From positions 28,666,501-28,730,500 of the forward strand of contig OY821786.1 of NCBI GenBank assembly GCA_963682175.1: 64,000 bases of DNA, given 5' to 3'. The notes beneath the pieces were generated by a model. The model saw only the letters and a list, made by a program, of their open reading frames with translations. It ran no database searches and had not been told where the DNA came from. The translations under genes and the position numbers were made by a program. This DNA is from Triglochin maritima (lineage: Eukaryota; Streptophyta; Magnoliopsida; Alismatales; Juncaginaceae). Below, piece by piece: positions 23,303 through 35,276 of this stretch. The first letter of the stretch is position 1; every line of letters starts with the position of its first letter.

Positions 23303-24103
23303 CTATTGCGTACCAGAGTTGAACACATGAAACTCGGCACTCATGTTACCGAATGAGAGCTTCATGAGACCATTTCTACAATTAATCAAAGCATTGGAGG
23401 TTGCCAGAAATGGTCTACCCAAAATCAAAGGTATTTGAGAGTGGGTGTTCGCAACAGGATTGGTATCGAGGACAACAAAATCGACTGGAAATATAAAATC
23501 TCCAACTTTGATAAGCACATCCTCGATAATCCCCATGGGAATACGAATGGATCTATCCGCCAATTGGAGGGTGATCTTAGTTGGTTTCAATTCTCCCAAG
23601 TTCAACTGTTGATAAACATAGAATGGGAGGAGGTTGACCGCTGATCCTAAATCAAGCAAAACATTGCTCAATCTAGTGTCCCCTATCGTACACTGAATAG
23701 TAGGACACCCAGGGTCCTTGTATTTTGTGTAGGTGGGATTGGACAAAAGTGAGCTGATATTTGCAGCCAAGAATGCTTTCTTAGGAGCATTGGTCTTCCT
23801 CTTGGTTGTGTAGAGATCCTTCAATACTTTGGCATATTGAGGTATTTGTTGGATGACATCCAACAAGGGGATGTTAACCTTCACTTGCTTAAACACCTCT
23901 AATATCTTGTCCATGTTGTCACTCTGCTTTTTGTTTAACCTACTTGGATAGGGAGATTTTGGCAGGTAGGTTTTCTGCTGTGCCTGAGAAGAAAGCTTTG
24001 GTGTATTACCCTCACCCTCAGCTTCTTCTTCACCACCATTCCCACTGATGCATAGATGGTGGTGGGTGTGGCAAGGAAATGTGATTGTCAACCTGTTTTC
24101 CAT
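23303..24103 (-). pseudogene. B-family Ty3/gypsy aspartic protease segment
   Basis: Landmarks are a QVKVNIPLLDVIQQIPQYAK block (about 23850-23900), KRKTNAPKKAFL, and a retropepsin-like core VLLDLGSAVNLLPFYVYQQL (about 23610-23670), followed by IRIPMGIIEDVLIKVGDFIF and PLILGRPFLATSNALI. The block order is that of plant Tat/Athila-type Ty3/gypsy polyproteins. The active-site triplet reads DLG, as is common in that group, followed by SAV. A frameshift around 24100 separates it from the upstream gag part, and a TAG at about 23303-23305 ends it. The protease would cut the polyprotein inside particles. Confidence 0.82.
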
Positions 24104-25739
24104 TCCTTAAGGTCACAATGGAATTGACATGGTGAAAGGGTTCCTCCACATGGTTCACTTGCCTCCCCCGAGGTACCACATTCTCATTTTGCATGTGTTG
24201 TTGCTGGTACACACGGGGGTTAGCCTCAGGCTGGCTAGGAAAAGACCCGCTCTCTCTTTCATGTACAGACTGAGCCAATTGGCCCATCTGAAGCTCTAGA
24301 GATTTCATGGTCTGCTGATTTGAAGTGAGAACTTGACTTGTGGTAGACATAAAAATTTTCATTGAGTTTTCAAGTCCACGAGTCAAGGTCTCAAGCGAAT
24401 TGAATCGGGTTTCCATATTATTGGAATTTGGGAAACCCGATGGATTGGTGGTTTGCGCTTGGGGTGGCTGATAGGAATGTGCATGCATGGGAGGTTGGTG
24501 TGATTGGTAAGGTGGTCTAGAGGAGTTTGAAGGACCACCCGGGGCATTATTTTGGTTCCATGAAAAATTGGGGTGGTTCCTCCGTCCAGGGTTATAAGAT
24601 GATGAGTATGGGTCATTCCTAGCTCTGTCATAGATGGCGTTGACACGCTCCATCTCAGGAGGAATGGACTAACAATCGCTCTCTACATGACCTATCCTAC
24701 CACATGAATGACAAGGAACTGGACCAGATGTGGACATGTGAGGTGCACTTTGTCGGTTTTGGAGCTCAATCGAATCCATACGGCGCATTAAGGTCGCCAT
24801 GCGTGCCTCGGTGGCCGTAGTGGTATCGATAGCAAATACGGCATCCGATCTAGTCGAGTTTGCATTCGCGATCCTCGCTCATATACTAGATGATGCAGGT
24901 GGTTCCCTCACACTCTCCCACTGCATGGTTTTCTCAGCGAGGTCTTCTAGGAAGGCCCATGCCTCCATTTCATCCTTTCCCAAGAACTCTCCTTGACACA
25001 TTGACTCAAGGAGCGTTCTGGACGGGATGTGAAGACCCTCGTACACAATCTGACAAAGGCGCCACAACTCAATGCCATGGTGAGGGCATGGGGATAGTAG
25101 CTCCTTGAACCTCTCTAGATATGCATGAAATGTCTCGGTCTCAAGTTGATAGAACGAATTGATTTCGTTCCTTAATTTTTGAGTCCGATGATTAGGAAAG
25201 TACTTCTTAAGGAAGGCAGATTGAAACTCATCCCAAGTCCTAAAGGCATTCGCCTGGTTGCTGTACAACCACTTCTTGGCGTCATCCTTTAGTGCAAAAG
25301 GAACGAGCCTAAGATGGATGGAGTCTGTGCTAAGTTCTTGCAGCTTGAACATAGCACAGACCTCCTCAAATTCCTTGAGAAAGATATATGGGTCACCTTT
25401 CCCAGTGAAGCGAGGGAGCATGGAAATGAATTGAGGCTTAACCTCAAAATGGTTCCCATTAGCCTCTGGTAATACGATGCATGAGGGTAGAGCGGTACGG
25501 CTTGGGTAGCATCGATCACGAAGAGGTATGGGAACGACAGATGGAAGCACAGGTGGAACATGCGGGTCCAGCAACTGCTCCTCCTCACGGAAATTAGCAG
25601 CCATTGGACCCGAACTACGTGCGACACGAGAGGAGGAAGGCGTCGAGAAATCGATGACCGAAGCCGGATTGACAACGCTCCTCGTCAAACGACCACTCTC
25701 GTCTCGTGTCCACGAAAGCATGCACAAAGGTGCACACAC
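24030..25739 (-). pseudogene. B-family Gag with zinc knuckle, two in-frame stops
   Basis: The upstream part (24879-25739) carries a retrotransposon gag domain: FTGKGDPYIFLKEFEEVCAM, ALKDDAKKWLYS, WDEFQSAFLKKYFP, LETETFHAYLERFKELLSPC. In the same frame, beyond a TGA at 24879-24881, lies the CCHC knuckle CHSCGRIGHVESDC (24672-24713), then a TAG at about 24669-24671, then a Q/N/P-rich linker (24030-24653) ending VTLRNGKQVDN. Both stops can be explained by single C-to-T changes from CGA and CAG. Gag forms the particle. The 5' leader of the element is at 25740-26816. Confidence 0.85.
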
Positions 25740-26816
25740 ACCAAAACCTTTTTTTTTCCTTTTTTCTTTTTTTTTGATAAAGAATGTGCGTAGACGAGAA
25801 GACGGGGGGACACAGGAGAGAAAGAATGACTCAGGAGAGAAGGGAATAAGTCCTTATGCTACGGCGGATGGGTACAGGTAGAAGCACACAAGCAAACAAG
25901 GCTCAAGCAATCCTAAGGTCGCTATAGGTCCTTACAGCTAGACGACGCCTAACTGCGAGGTCACGCGGCCTCAACACGTCTCACCTCCCTACGACGAGGA
26001 CCACAAAGCCCAGCAAGTGAGCCAAGATCCGGGGATCTCGTCTCTCCTACTATCGACAAAGTGGGCAACGCCGATCAGGTCATGACGGTCGGGATCAGAT
26101 CACTCTCCTAATGCGTCCAAGATCCTTAGGGCCAATGTCTACTTGATTTTAAAATTAGGCTCTTGATTAGTGTGGTTTTTTGGGTGAAGGAAAGGGTGAT
26201 GAAATCCCCCACCTTATCTTTTACGGGACAGCCCCTCCTTAGTAGCGTTTTGGAGTCCTAAATCTAGCAATCAACACTCCAAACAACGCTCAACTCACAC
26301 TTGTTGCAATGTACTTCCTACTAACTAATGCATGTTCATACGAAATGCATGAATGAGAGTAGAAGGTGCGTACCTCACGCCAGCTCTCAGCAACAGAAAA
26401 TAAAGCTAAGATAAAAGACAATCTAAGTGCCTAAGTCACATACATGATGCATGGCCTAAACAAAAAGAATGCCTAATCTTTTGCTTTGAGTTTTAGGGTC
26501 CAAGTTGCTTAAAGGAGGTTTGATTATTGATCTGGGAACAAACTATAAGTCAAAACATGCCAAATTAAGTCCCAGACCACTATATCAGATAAAGTAAACA
26601 GACCAAAGAAATAAGAGAGCGAGATGAGCTTACCAGACCGCCAATTGGCGGTCTCAGGCCGCTGATAGGCGGTCTATAGTGCCCAGCATGCTTCAAAACT
26701 TCTCCAGGTGCTCCTCCTGACGACTCCAAGTCTCCTGAAACAAAGCCAAACTACCAAACTACCAAACAAAAATTAAATCCACTCGAATCGTCCAAACAAG
26801 AGTCTGGACTGGCACC

Positions 26817-26834
26817 TCCCCGGCAACGGCGCCA
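26817..26834 (-). other. B-family primer-binding site, tRNA-Asp
   Basis: On the minus strand TGGCGCCGTTGCCGGGGA follows the 5' LTR after 7 bp. It is the exact complement of the 3' end of plant tRNA-Asp including CCA, as in many Tat/Athila-type elements. It fixes the element's direction. Confidence 0.92.
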
Positions 26835-26841
26835 AAAACAC

Positions 26842-28253
26842 TGTTGAACGTTTTATTTTAAACCGCAAGTGCACGACCGCGATGAAGCGGTGGCAAGTAC
26901 GGGTCGTCCTCAGGGAGGTGAGTAGTCTCTTGCTTGTACGAAATCAAGTGGCAAAGATTGGGGGAGAAAGATTTATTAAGCTACTCTACACTAAACTACT
27001 CTAAGAAGTATGAAATGTGAAAGAAGCAAACGAACGATGAAATAAGAACTAAGCTAAGAACAAAACAAGAATGCTGGAATTTCAGGAATGGAAAACCCCT
27101 AAGGGGTGGAGTGAGTGCACACAAGCAAAGAGGTGGGTGTAGAATACATTCTTTAAGCACATGAAGGTGGTGTTTATCAAGCATAGGAAGTGTCTAAATG
27201 TTATGGCAAAACCTATCAATCTATTCACCAACTTGGTTGATTAACATTTACATATGCAAGTTGTTTATTTCAGAACCTAAACAAGCATGAGAGGTGTCTA
27301 ATCATTTTGGCAAAACTCATCAAGTTATAAATTCTATCCTAAACAAGCAAGCATACATTCATGTTTTATCAACACATCAAAAATAAAGCATTCATCACAT
27401 TCTCTAATGCATGTATGTACATCTACTCCACCCCCAAAGGGGATGAAACTACTCACTAAATATTACACTAATTATTAAACTAAGCAAAGAAAGCATATTA
27501 AAACTAAGCTAGAAATAAAAGACGATTAAACTAAAACATGCACAAACAATAAAAGAAGCATAAACAAACAATGAAAGAAACACAAAACTTTATTGATAAA
27601 ATGACTCACATTAAAAGTAGCATCCTCCTACTTTAGTGTGTGCTTCAAGGCCTAACTTCTAGTAGGAAGAATAGCCACTTAAAATATGGAGTGATTACAA
27701 AAGGAGGTGAAGAGTTCTATTTATAGGCATGGAAAAAGCTAATCCGGGACAATCCCCCGATGTGGGACTAAACATATACCACACATAGACTAAACATCCT
27801 CTAATACATGTGCTGGAGAAATTTGAGCGCATTTGTGCCAATAATGACCGCCAATTAGCGGTCTTGGACCGCTAATTAGCGGTCTACAGTGTCCGGATCG
27901 CTCTGGAATTTCTTGTGGGCTTTTCTGGAAGGCTTTGTTGGTATTTGATGCATCTAGTTTGCATGTTGGAGCTCCGACCCGAATAGAATTGCCAAAATAC
28001 TCCCCATGATGGTGAGGAGTATTCTGTTTTGCTCTTAGGTCCTTCTGTCTTGCAATCAGGTCCTTCTTCCTTGCATCTTGGTCCCCAGATCTCACAATTC
28101 AGTCCTTTTTCCCAGCTTTTGGGTCCTTTTATCCTTCATCTCTTCAAACCTATTTATTCCTGAAAACTAAACATAAAACTCGTGACATAGCATTGTTTAG
28201 GTGAAAGATAATTGATATAAGATACAAATATAAGCATGAAATGATGCCAATCA
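26842..28253 (-). repeat. B-family 5' LTR (right)
   Basis: 1412 bp, TGTTGAACG to GCCAATCA on the plus strand. It matches the left LTR except for about 20 scattered substitutions and a one-base length change, indicating an insertion that is recent compared with the copia element around it. Confidence 0.93.
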
Positions 28254-28550
28254 TCCATCCAATTTCCAATGGAAAGATGAACCGCAGTTTTTCGGTTTTG
28301 TTGATTTTCTTACAAAATAATCGTTTATACTTAAAACGAAATTATTGCAAGTTAGACAAATGTCTAAATCTTAATTCTAATAATTACATGACATGTTTTA
28401 AAACACTTAAAACATTCAGAGCGAATTATTATGGAGAATTATATCAACAAACATTCATAGACCGAAAAAACTGGTAAATTGAATTGTTTAAATCCTAGAT
28501 GATAAACTAAATTCGTTTACAACCATAAATCATGAGAAAATTGAACTCTA

Positions 28551-28563
28551 TGCTCTGATACCA
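28551..28563 (-). other. A-family primer-binding site, initiator tRNA-Met
   Basis: On the minus strand TGGTATCAGAGCA follows the A2 LTR after one base. This is the complement of the 3' end of plant initiator tRNA-Met and the standard primer site of Ty1/copia. Confidence 0.92.
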
Positions 28564-28564
28564 C

Positions 28565-30547
28565 TGTAGGATTTCATGTTTAATTGTACATATTTATTTT
28601 CGAAATTTTTATGCACAATAAGGATCAATTTACAATTTTCTATGATTTATTTCATGCATGCATCAATTTGTTTCAATATCTAGTTTCAAAACTTTATTAA
28701 AACAAATATGGGCTCCGAAATTCATACCTAGAAGTTCTCTAAAACTTTTTGAAGATTCAGAGACGTTGTGGATGCTCCTCGCTGCGCCGAATGCCTCCGA
28801 GTATTCACCAAACTCTAAACAAGATCGGAGAGAGGGAAGCTAGTCTCTCAATCTCCGATAGGGTTTAGAATCCAATTACTAACCCCTCTTTAATTCCCTT
28901 GAGAAGATGATCTCTTAAGAACTAAAACTAAACTTAAGAATTAAGGAATTTTCGTGGAGAATTATGGAGAGAGAATTTTGCATAAGAAAATAATGAATTA
29001 AGTTTTGGAGGTAATGAGATAAACTTGTATTTATAAGCTCTCTCCAAATTACTTATTCATGTGCAACCCCTTGCCCATGATTTCATGCAAAATTCCATCT
29101 AACCATCCATTATTTAATAATAAATAATATTAGCCACGAATTAAATCAATTATGGACCAATTCCATGCATGATCTAATTAATTCTGCTGAAAACCGTCTG
29201 GACCGGTCGACCGTTTGGAGGTTCGGTCGACCGCTCTAACCATGTTTCGATCGACCGTTCAATAACTCGGTCGACCGTTCGTAACAGGAATTATTCAATC
29301 GCAATGTTCGGTCGACCGACCGATTACATTCGGTCGACCGTTCGAACAGATGAAAATTCCCTGTTATCGATCGAGACATGTCTGGTCGACCATGCCCGAT
29401 CGGTCTACCGTTTACTGCTAACCGGTCGACCGTTGGAGCACTGTTTTGCAGACTTGTCAAATTTCGGTTTAACCCCTACAAAATTTGACATTTTGGGATT
29501 AGTAGTAAATTCACAACTTATGTAACATATTATCCTATGCAATGATCAATCATTACACCCCATAATATTTACATCACATATGAATTTTATTTAGATTCTA
29601 ATTATGTTATTAATCACAACATAATTTTGATTTTGCTTGTTCACCCCATGTGTCATATTTTCTACATGAAACCTGACACATCTTATGAACTCAAAATCCT
29701 CATTTCTTGTTTCCCAGTTTTGTGGTGTGACCTATAAGCGATATCTAGCTACACATTATAGCTCCCAATTAGTTAGATGTCTTAATTCCACTCGAACCAA
29801 AACCCGATCCATTTAGTGATGGAGTGCACCACTTGTGTCCGTCCCTTACCTCATGATATTAAGAATACACACAAAGTAGTATTGTGTCATCTTTGTCTTA
29901 GTATTCATTTCTTGATCTCTTTAAGCTAGTTATAAATATGTGACTTAACTCAAATCACATTGTGCACATTATAACTTTGCTTTATCAAGGGGCCCACTAA
30001 TATCATTACTCTACTAAGAGAGGCAATGATAGTCTTTTGACTAACTATCTTCTCCAACGAAAGTTGTACTTAACCAACCAATGCCTTTACACTACACTTA
30101 TCGATAGTTCAAGACACTGATCTAATTAAGTATTCCTTAAGTGATCAGATATAAGTCTCATATCAAAGGACCAAAGACACAGTAAAATATTAATGACACA
30201 GAAACACATTTCTATAATATTTTACTTATTAGGTCTATTTAGTATATAAAGTAATATTTTCCTCTTTTGCATACCCGTGTTGTCACTCACTTGTAGAGCT
30301 ACAATGATCTATGACCAACACGACAATCTTAACCCGGTAATCAATGTCCCATGTTAATTACCATGATTGCGAATATCTTTTGTTTTATGTAAACCAATAT
30401 CTTTTAGAGCTCTACGGTTAAGGACCAAGAGCCTCTTCCATAACACTTCTAAAAGACGAATAACATAAACAAGGAACAAAATGATTTCTCATTCAATTCA
30501 TAATAATTGGCATTTAAAAGTAAAACTTTTAGAACACATTTCCTTCA
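28565..30547 (-). repeat. A-family 5' LTR (A2)
   Basis: 1983 bp, TGTAGGATTTCATG to ACACATTTCCTTCA on the plus strand. Compared with A1 and A3 it lacks about 70 bp near 29735, where A3 has GGGAGGATCTAAACC onward. The CGGTCGACCG array lies at 29200-29435 and a minus-strand TATA-like box near 29029. Confidence 0.92.
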
Positions 30548-32764
30548 CTACCCATTTCGGTCGACCAATTTTCAGCAGAATTGGGTCCTGCAGATTTCTG
30601 TTTAGTGTATGTTACACAATCTTTACCCAATTCATCCCGAACGGCTATATTCTCTCTAATGCTTATAAATAGAGTTGTAAAACACATTTTAACACAACCC
30701 TCCTACTACTACTTGTCCAATACATGAGAGAGAAGATCCAAACACTCAAAGACTCAAACCTTCCACACTTTAGTCATAAATCCTATTCTACTCAAGTGTG
30801 CTCAAGTTTAGAGAGTGTTGTTCCACTCAAGATTTGTTTGTAAAGAAGCAAGGGTCTTGGTGAAATCCCAAGACAAAGAGTATAGACTTCGGTGAGAGCC
30901 CGAAGTATCCCTCTCGGATTGTGAGAGGAGGAGCCAAGCTCGGTGAGGATTGTTCGCGAGCTTAAAGATTGTAAAGGCGTTCTCTCCCGGCCTGGAATGG
31001 GGAGTGGATAGTGAAGACGCGAGCGGAGCTCGAAGTGTCGAGCGGAGCTTGCAAGAGAGGGCGTAGGCAGTGGCCGAACCTCTGTAAAATCCCCCGAGTC
31101 CATTGAGGTTTGCATTTTCTATTCCTTAGTTGCTTGTTTAGTTTTAAATTCCGCTGCATATCTTTGATCATTAAACAATTCCGTAATTAGAGATAAAAGT
31201 GATTAGTTTTGTAGAACCTCACGATCCAACATGTTGGTACACTTCTTTTCTTGAACTTTCTTGTGTAACAGTGTGATGCTTCTTTGAAGGAAAAAGCTAG
31301 AGGGTCCTGTTTTGGGTTCCAAATTGGACTCCAAACTCTTGACCTCCCATCAATTGGGGGAGTGAGCTTTCCATCCACTCAAAGCCCTCCATGTCGCATG
31401 ATATGGGCAATTTACCATCAGTCTCCCATATTTTGCCAAATTACCTCCAAACAACAAATCCCTCATGTGCACCATATTAAATGGTTGTAATCATTATCTA
31501 TTGTTTAAAGAACATCCCCACATACAAACCACATTTTCTCTCCCCACACACAAATCTGGACGAACCTGGACAAATCTAGATGATGAACTTCGTCTGGACA
31601 AATATATTCCCTTCCTATTCAGATTTATTGTCTTACGCTTGTGTTTATACTTCCTGGACATACCAAACATGTGTTTGACTGTCTTTGTCGGGACTGAGCT
31701 TAATTTTGAGCTCATTTATCACTTTTCAACGTGGAATTGTGATACGTAATATCCAGACTACTGTGTGTCACAAATTATAAGTTAAGATTCAATGTTTTGT
31801 TGATATCTGAACATGTACGTCTTGATATCTGAGATTTAATAGATTGATATCTGAGATTTGATTTACATTGACAATGTCTGTATTTATATCTTGATTTATC
31901 GTCGTACATTATAGTCCTCACCTTCTGGATCAGATTTCCCAAGTGTTGGGATGACTTTTACAACCTTATATATTATTTGGATAAGTTTCAACCTTTGTGG
32001 TTTTAATTCTTCCAGAAAAAAGAGCTACATGGGTAACTGTCTTTGTCTGGACGTACATAGAAGGTATCAAAGATCTAGACAATGCACAATTATCGTGTAT
32101 CATCACATATCGAGACATATATCAAATGTGTAATTCTTTTTGTACTTCGTTAACTTGTCAACACGAAAAAATAATTAGATATATCCACATAAATATCCAG
32201 TTATACAAAATTATTACATATCACCCAAACATCTATGGAACCTCAAAACATTTAGTCCGAACATGTACAACATCATAAAAAAATAAACTCATTCAAACAC
32301 AATATCTGATTCTACCAAGATGAACATTAAAAACATCAAATAAAATGTTATCACACAAAAACAGTAAACATATCAAATTTCATAAAACTAAAAAAAAATT
32401 AAACAAATCTGGATATCTACATACTCACACACATCCAGATAGATATTCAGATAATAACGTATCAACGTATCAGATATCCAGATATCCAATATGTATTTAT
32501 TCCTGCTCTCACTCAACTCCTATCCAAGAAAAAATCAATGCAATTTTATCGCGGACATATCTCACAAAATCAATAACCACAAAAAACACTACTAAATAAT
32601 CACAAACAAATATGTCCACAAGCCAAAGGACGAGGATGAGATTGTAGGATGATGAAAGTTGGAGGACGCTGAAGGAGGAGGTCGAAGGAGGAGGCATGAT
32701 AGGATTCCGGCGAGGAATCCGATCAAAATAAGAAGTCGCCAGTTGAAAATGGGGAAACAGTGCT

Positions 32765-32930
32765 CTGGACTTCGTCTGGACAAATCTGGATGGTTGGACG
32801 ACTCCCGTTCGTCTGGACAAATCTGGATGCTGGACTTTGTCTAGACAAATCTGGATGGCTGGATTGCTCCCGCATGTCTGGACAAATCTGGACGATGGAC
32901 TTCGTCTGGACAAATCTAGACTGTTGGACT
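32765..32930. repeat. TCTGGACAAATCTGGA minisatellite
   Basis: Five copies of GTCTGGACAAATCTGGA or a one-base variant lie within 170 bp, joined by linkers such as TGGTTGGACGACTCCCGTTC and TGGCTGGATTGCTCCCGCAT. The repeat distance alternates between about 35 and 50 bp. Confidence 0.75.
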
Positions 32931-32939
32931 AACGACACT

Positions 32940-33180
32940 TATCAAGGTAGAGGCCGGAGGAGGATGAAGGTGTGAGGAGGTCGGAGGATGACATTGAAGG
33001 AAAATGTCGGAGGAGGATGAAGATTAGAGGAGGACGATGAGGAGGATACCGAGGAGGAGGAGGTCAGAGGATGCTAGAGGAGGAGGAGGTCGAAGAACGC
33101 CGCAAGAGGAGGAGGTTGGAAGAAGAGGATGGTGGGAGGAGGAGGAGGAGGAGGGATGAGGAGGGAGGGAGGATTGGAAA
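32940..33180. repeat. GGA-rich purine tract
   Basis: Imperfect GGA/GAGGAG repeats give about 240 bp that is nearly all purine on the plus strand, densest at 33130-33180. Such tracts can form triplex or quadruplex structures. Confidence 0.8.
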
Positions 33181-35276
33181 TGAAGTGAGTTTGAAATTTG
33201 AATTGAAATGGGAGAGAAAATGATTTATTTTAGTGCAATATTTGTGGTTTAGACCCGAATATTATATTTATTTCAATTAAAATAGAAATTTTGCATAACC
33301 AACCACCTCCACAATTGGAAATGGTTAGGAGCCCAATTTGGAGCACATATATCACTACTATGAGAAGAATGAGTAACTCAGAGAACCTATCTTGTTATAA
33401 TATCATAAGTTAACTTCTATCGATCGTTATTCTGCAAATTCAATTCAGTAAATCTGTAAGACCCGCTCTCCTACTACACTATTAAGTCTTATTTCATCCT
33501 TATACTTATTTATGTGTTATCTTTATGCTTGATGTATTTTTGTGATTTTATGCTTTGTTTGGGGAAAGTTTCCGTTCGGGGAAAAGTTCCCTTTTTGGGT
33601 GAGTCAAATCGACTCTCAAGCGGGTGTGATTCATCGGGCAACTTGTAACTGATTTACTCAATCGGGTCAATCGTGTGCGAGTTGTTTGTATGAATCGATT
33701 TGGTTAGTTGTTAGGGGTGTGTGAGGCGTGATGAGTGGCCATGTGAGGTGGCTCCATGTCATCAAATGAAGATCTGATTTTGCAAGGAAAAGGATGGTAG
33801 AATCAAGGGGAGATTTCGGTGCACATGTTGGTGTTGCATTTTGGTAAGTTGCACTTTGGATTTATTTCCTCTTAGCTTGTGGGCTGATTTCGTGGGGTCC
33901 AGGGATGAGTGGGCTGGAGGAGGATGGTGTGGCATCCTAGTCAGCAAGGGGGAATCCAATTTGGTGTGCAAACTTTTGAATTATCATGTTTAAGGCATGT
34001 TTTAATGGGAGGATATTTGCAATCACTAGTTTCCTTTTTCTCTTCCTGCTTGTAACAAAAAACCCCTCTACCTTAGCCGTCCCTTCTTGTTCCCTACCTC
34101 CTCCCACACGAAATTCAACCCTTCTCCTCCCTCTCCCACGTTCTGACCAGAAACAACTCCGGGCAGCCAAGTGTGCAACACGCAAGAAGGCTAGGCGTGT
34201 AGAAGACTGCAGCAGCTCCTCTCCGGCGATCTTCTAGCAGCAACAACCTCCAACTCAGGTATGCTTCTGGCCCTGTAGTGTAAGGGGTAGTAGGGGGTGT
34301 TGGATGGAGTTGAGTCCAGAACTAGTGGGCTGGTCGGTCTGAGGTTTGGGGTTGCACAAGTGGAGATTTGCCCGATAGGGTGGACTGTGGTGCACTCTCT
34401 GAATTTCAGAGGCTAGCTGGGCATCCCTCTCATCATCACGACCCTCACCTCATACTTTTCCTCAGTGGTTTGAGGAAGAAACCGGAGGTAAGGAGGCTGG
34501 GTTGTTGGGAGCACGTCGGGAAGGGTATTAGAATGCATACATGCGTGTGGTGCAACTCTCCCTTTTGTCGTTGAGTTTGTGATGAATTGATGATTGGTTG
34601 ATGGTGTTCTAACTTCGTATAATATGTGGTTTTCTACGAGATATCAGTGATTGTAGACCACATGATCTTGCATGATTTCATGACTTGTTATGTTGTTAGT
34701 TCGTGAGCCATTTCTAACTTCAGATTTTATATCCAAGGGTGATCTAGCTAATAGGTCCATTTAATGTTGCATGACTCATTCCGATTTTGATCATATGACT
34801 TGCATATTTTTGTGGCCATGATTAGATGAGTTTCCCATGATATGTTGCGGGTTATAAGACGTATGTGCATGCATTAATTAACGACCGTATTCAGATATTA
34901 TTCCATGATTCATTGGCTGACTATAGATCATACGTCTATGCATAATTGAGCGATTATATTCAGACGATGTCCCATGATTTTGTTGCTGATTATAGATCTT
35001 ATGTTCTTGCTTCAGTTTGTGATTATATTCAATCTTCCATGATTTATTGGCTGATTATAAATCACATGTCCATGCATTACCTAGTGATTATATGCAGACA
35101 ATATCCCATGATCTTGTTGCTAATTATCTATCATATGTTCTTGCATTATTTTGTTATTATATTTAGATAATATTCAAGGATTTGTTTGCTGATTTCAGAT
35201 CACATGTCCATGCATTACTTAGTTATTATATGCATGACAATATCCCATGATCTTGTTGCTGATTATAGATCATATG

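Larger units (their letters stand above)
19618..28253 (-). mobile_element. B-family Ty3/gypsy retrotransposon, complete ends but no pol
   Basis: Two near-identical LTRs (about 20 differences by eye over 1.41 kb) enclose 5.8 kb. The element is flanked by TCCAT (19613-19617 and 28254-28258), a perfect 5-bp duplication. A tRNA-Asp primer site adjoins the right LTR and a purine tract adjoins the left LTR, so it reads on the minus strand. Gag, a zinc knuckle and an aspartic protease are recognisable, followed by an ORF of unknown role. No reverse transcriptase, RNase H or integrase motif is seen in any frame. This resembles non-autonomous gag-bearing elements mobilised by a partner. It is inserted in the leader of the A-family copia element. 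Confidence 0.93.
11178..30547 (-). mobile_element. A-family Ty1/copia retrotransposon, complete but decayed, with nested insertions
   Basis: Two homologous LTRs (11178-14624 and 28565-30547) bound the element, which is flanked by the target duplication CTACC (11173-11177 and 30548-30552). A tRNA-iMet primer site adjoins the right LTR and a polypurine tract adjoins the left one, so transcription runs on the minus strand. The order gag, protease, integrase, reverse transcriptase, RNase H (from high to low coordinates) is that of Ty1/copia. The internal region is about 5.3 kb after removing the B-family insertion. Pol is broken by many stops and frameshifts, so the element is not autonomous today. 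It inserted into the palindrome array of LTR C1. Confidence 0.92.
10317..31231 (+). mobile_element. C-family solo LTR (copy C1), split by the A-family element
   Basis: The left piece is 10317-11177 and the right piece 30553-31231; joined they make about 1.54 kb. It starts TGTTGCCTTTTTGG and ends GATCCAACA, and is flanked on both sides by TGTTG (10312-10316 and 31232-31236), a perfect 5-bp target duplication. No internal retroelement sequence is attached, so this is a solo LTR left by recombination between two LTRs. It is homologous along its length to the LTRs at 35277-36770 and 60321-61823. A TATA-like TATAAATA lies near 30665. It sits about 210 bp upstream of the farther transporter start codon, in the opposite orientation. 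Confidence 0.9.
31237..33449. other. Gene-free, repeat-rich DNA
   Basis: No supported gene. The left part is AT-rich with scattered CTGGACAAATCTGGA phrases (31557, 31598, 32049, 32405), which become clustered at 32765-32930 and are followed by a purine-rich tract. A minus-strand frame at 32509-32913 is created by these repeats and is not counted as a gene. The whole may be a non-autonomous DNA transposon with repeated subterminal motifs, but no ends were found. Confidence 0.5.

Noticed and set aside
26817..26834. Match to the 3' end of tRNA-Asp as a possible tRNA gene
   Set aside because: Only the last 18 bases are present and the position directly beside an LTR marks it as a primer-binding site.
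32509..32913. A 134-codon minus-strand frame with repeated SRFVQT peptides
   Set aside because: The repeats come directly from the TCTGGACAAATCTGGA minisatellite read in reverse, the rest is hydrophobic low-complexity sequence, and there is no family resemblance.
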